A stretch of 5,654 bases of DNA from Acidobacteriota bacterium (GTDB lineage: Bacteria; Acidobacteriota; Terriglobia; UBA7540). The stretch lies in the NCBI GenBank assembly GCA_021789565.1, contig JAJYJL010000634.1, positions 1-5,654 on the forward strand, given 5' to 3'. The notes beneath the pieces were generated by a model. The model had not been told where the DNA came from and did not search any database. It saw only the letters and a list, made by a program, of their open reading frames with translations. Positions 5,215-5,654 of the stretch are shown here, one piece after another. The stretch's first letter is position 1, and every line of letters begins with the position of its first letter. The translations under genes were made by a program, and so were the position numbers.

Positions 5215-5654
5215 ATGGTCGTTGCGACGGAAAATTCTCCAATCATGACGAATCCACGCGATATGCGGGACGACGACACGCTGCTGGAGGCGATATGCGC
5301 AGGCGATGAGTCTGCGTTTTCGGAATTGGTGGCTCGTTACGAACTCGGGATGCTTAAAATGGCGCAGGCATTCATGGGGGACCGCATATTGGCGGAAGAA
5401 GTTGTGCAAGAGACCTGGCTGGCCTTCGTCAAGGCGACCAGGAAATTCAAACGTCGCTCTTCCGTCAAAACTTGGCTCTTCGGCATCTTGCTCAACCAGG
5501 CCAGGAAGCAGGCGGCGCGACGGCCTAAAGAATTGCCTGGTCGAAGCCAGACCCAGAGAGACGACGATGACGGATCTTCGGATTGGTTTGACGATGCAGG
5601 GGAGTGGCGGTCGAAACCAGCGGTTTGGAGTTCGAATCCCGAATCGGAACTTCT
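5215..5654 (+). CDS. ECF-type RNA polymerase sigma factor, N-terminal part (3' end outside window)
   Basis: An open frame without a stop runs off the right edge with 146 complete codons visible. It encodes the sigma70 region 2 of an extracytoplasmic-function sigma factor: ETL-type start DDDTLLEAICAGDESAFSELVARY (19-42; Asp/Leu/Ala pattern typical), then LAEEVVQETWLAF (59-71), the core-binding and -10-recognition helix, then RSSVKTWLFGILLNQARK (81-98). An acidic, Trp-containing linker follows (DDDD at 116-119, then DWF and a W--NPE element near 138-143), as seen between region 2 and region 4 in many ECF factors. Region 4 (-35 recognition) must lie beyond the window. Start choice between ATG 5215 and ATG 5245 is uncertain: the first has a strong but very close Shine-Dalgarno, and the second starts nearer the conserved domain. 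A linked anti-sigma factor would be expected downstream but cannot be seen. Confidence 0.88.
   Translation, partial: MVVATENSPIMTNPRDMRDDDTLLEAICAGDESAFSELVARYELGMLKMAQAFMGDRILAEEVVQETWLAFVKATRKFKRRSSVKTWLFGILLNQARKQAARRPKELPGRSQTQRDDDDGSSDWFDDAGEWRSKPAVWSSNPESEL

Noticed and set aside
1..5654. Insertion sequence, prophage or integrase signature around the defence operon
   Set aside because: No transposase, integrase, tRNA or terminal direct repeats were found; base composition differs only modestly by eye between regions.

Overview
The window looks like a chromosomal segment from a GC-rich bacterium. The style of the DUF362 protein, the Myb/HTH protein and the ECF sigma factor suggests Acidobacteriota, but that is inference from remembered family resemblance and not a measured match. 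No tRNA, rRNA, CRISPR array, transposase or integrase is visible.

Layout: (a) 1-353, + strand: the last ~116 residues of a DUF362-type protein. (b) 354-492: a short regulatory gap with a strong sigma70-like promoter directly after the DUF362 stop codon and a hairpin at the start of the next gene. (c) 493-3631, + strand: a complete two-gene operon of an OLD-family ATPase/TOPRIM nuclease (569 aa) and a UvrD/Rep-type helicase (478 aa), overlapping by 8 bp. This is the architecture of the Gabija anti-phage system (GajA + GajB), equivalently a class 2 OLD nuclease with its helicase partner. (d) 3632-3799: a convergent intergenic gap with inverted repeats. (e) 3800-4883, - strand: two overlapping genes, first a Myb/SANT-like plus helix-turn-helix DNA-binding protein and then a small protein of unknown function. 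(f) 4884-5214: a divergent intergenic region with a perfect 19-bp palindrome. (g) 5215-5654, + strand: the N-terminal part of an ECF sigma factor cut by the window end.

Working together: the GajA-like protein should bind ATP through its ABC-type ATPase domain and cut or nick DNA through its TOPRIM domain. The GajB-like helicase would act with it, as in Gabija, where nucleotide depletion during phage replication releases nuclease activity. All helicase motifs and the main TOPRIM acidic residues are present, so the pair looks functional. Its main peculiarities are a Walker A motif with Thr in place of the usual Gly before the Lys, and a start region where the Shine-Dalgarno sequence lies in the loop of a hairpin. 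The flanking genes (DUF362, HTH pair, sigma factor) show no obvious functional link to the defence operon.
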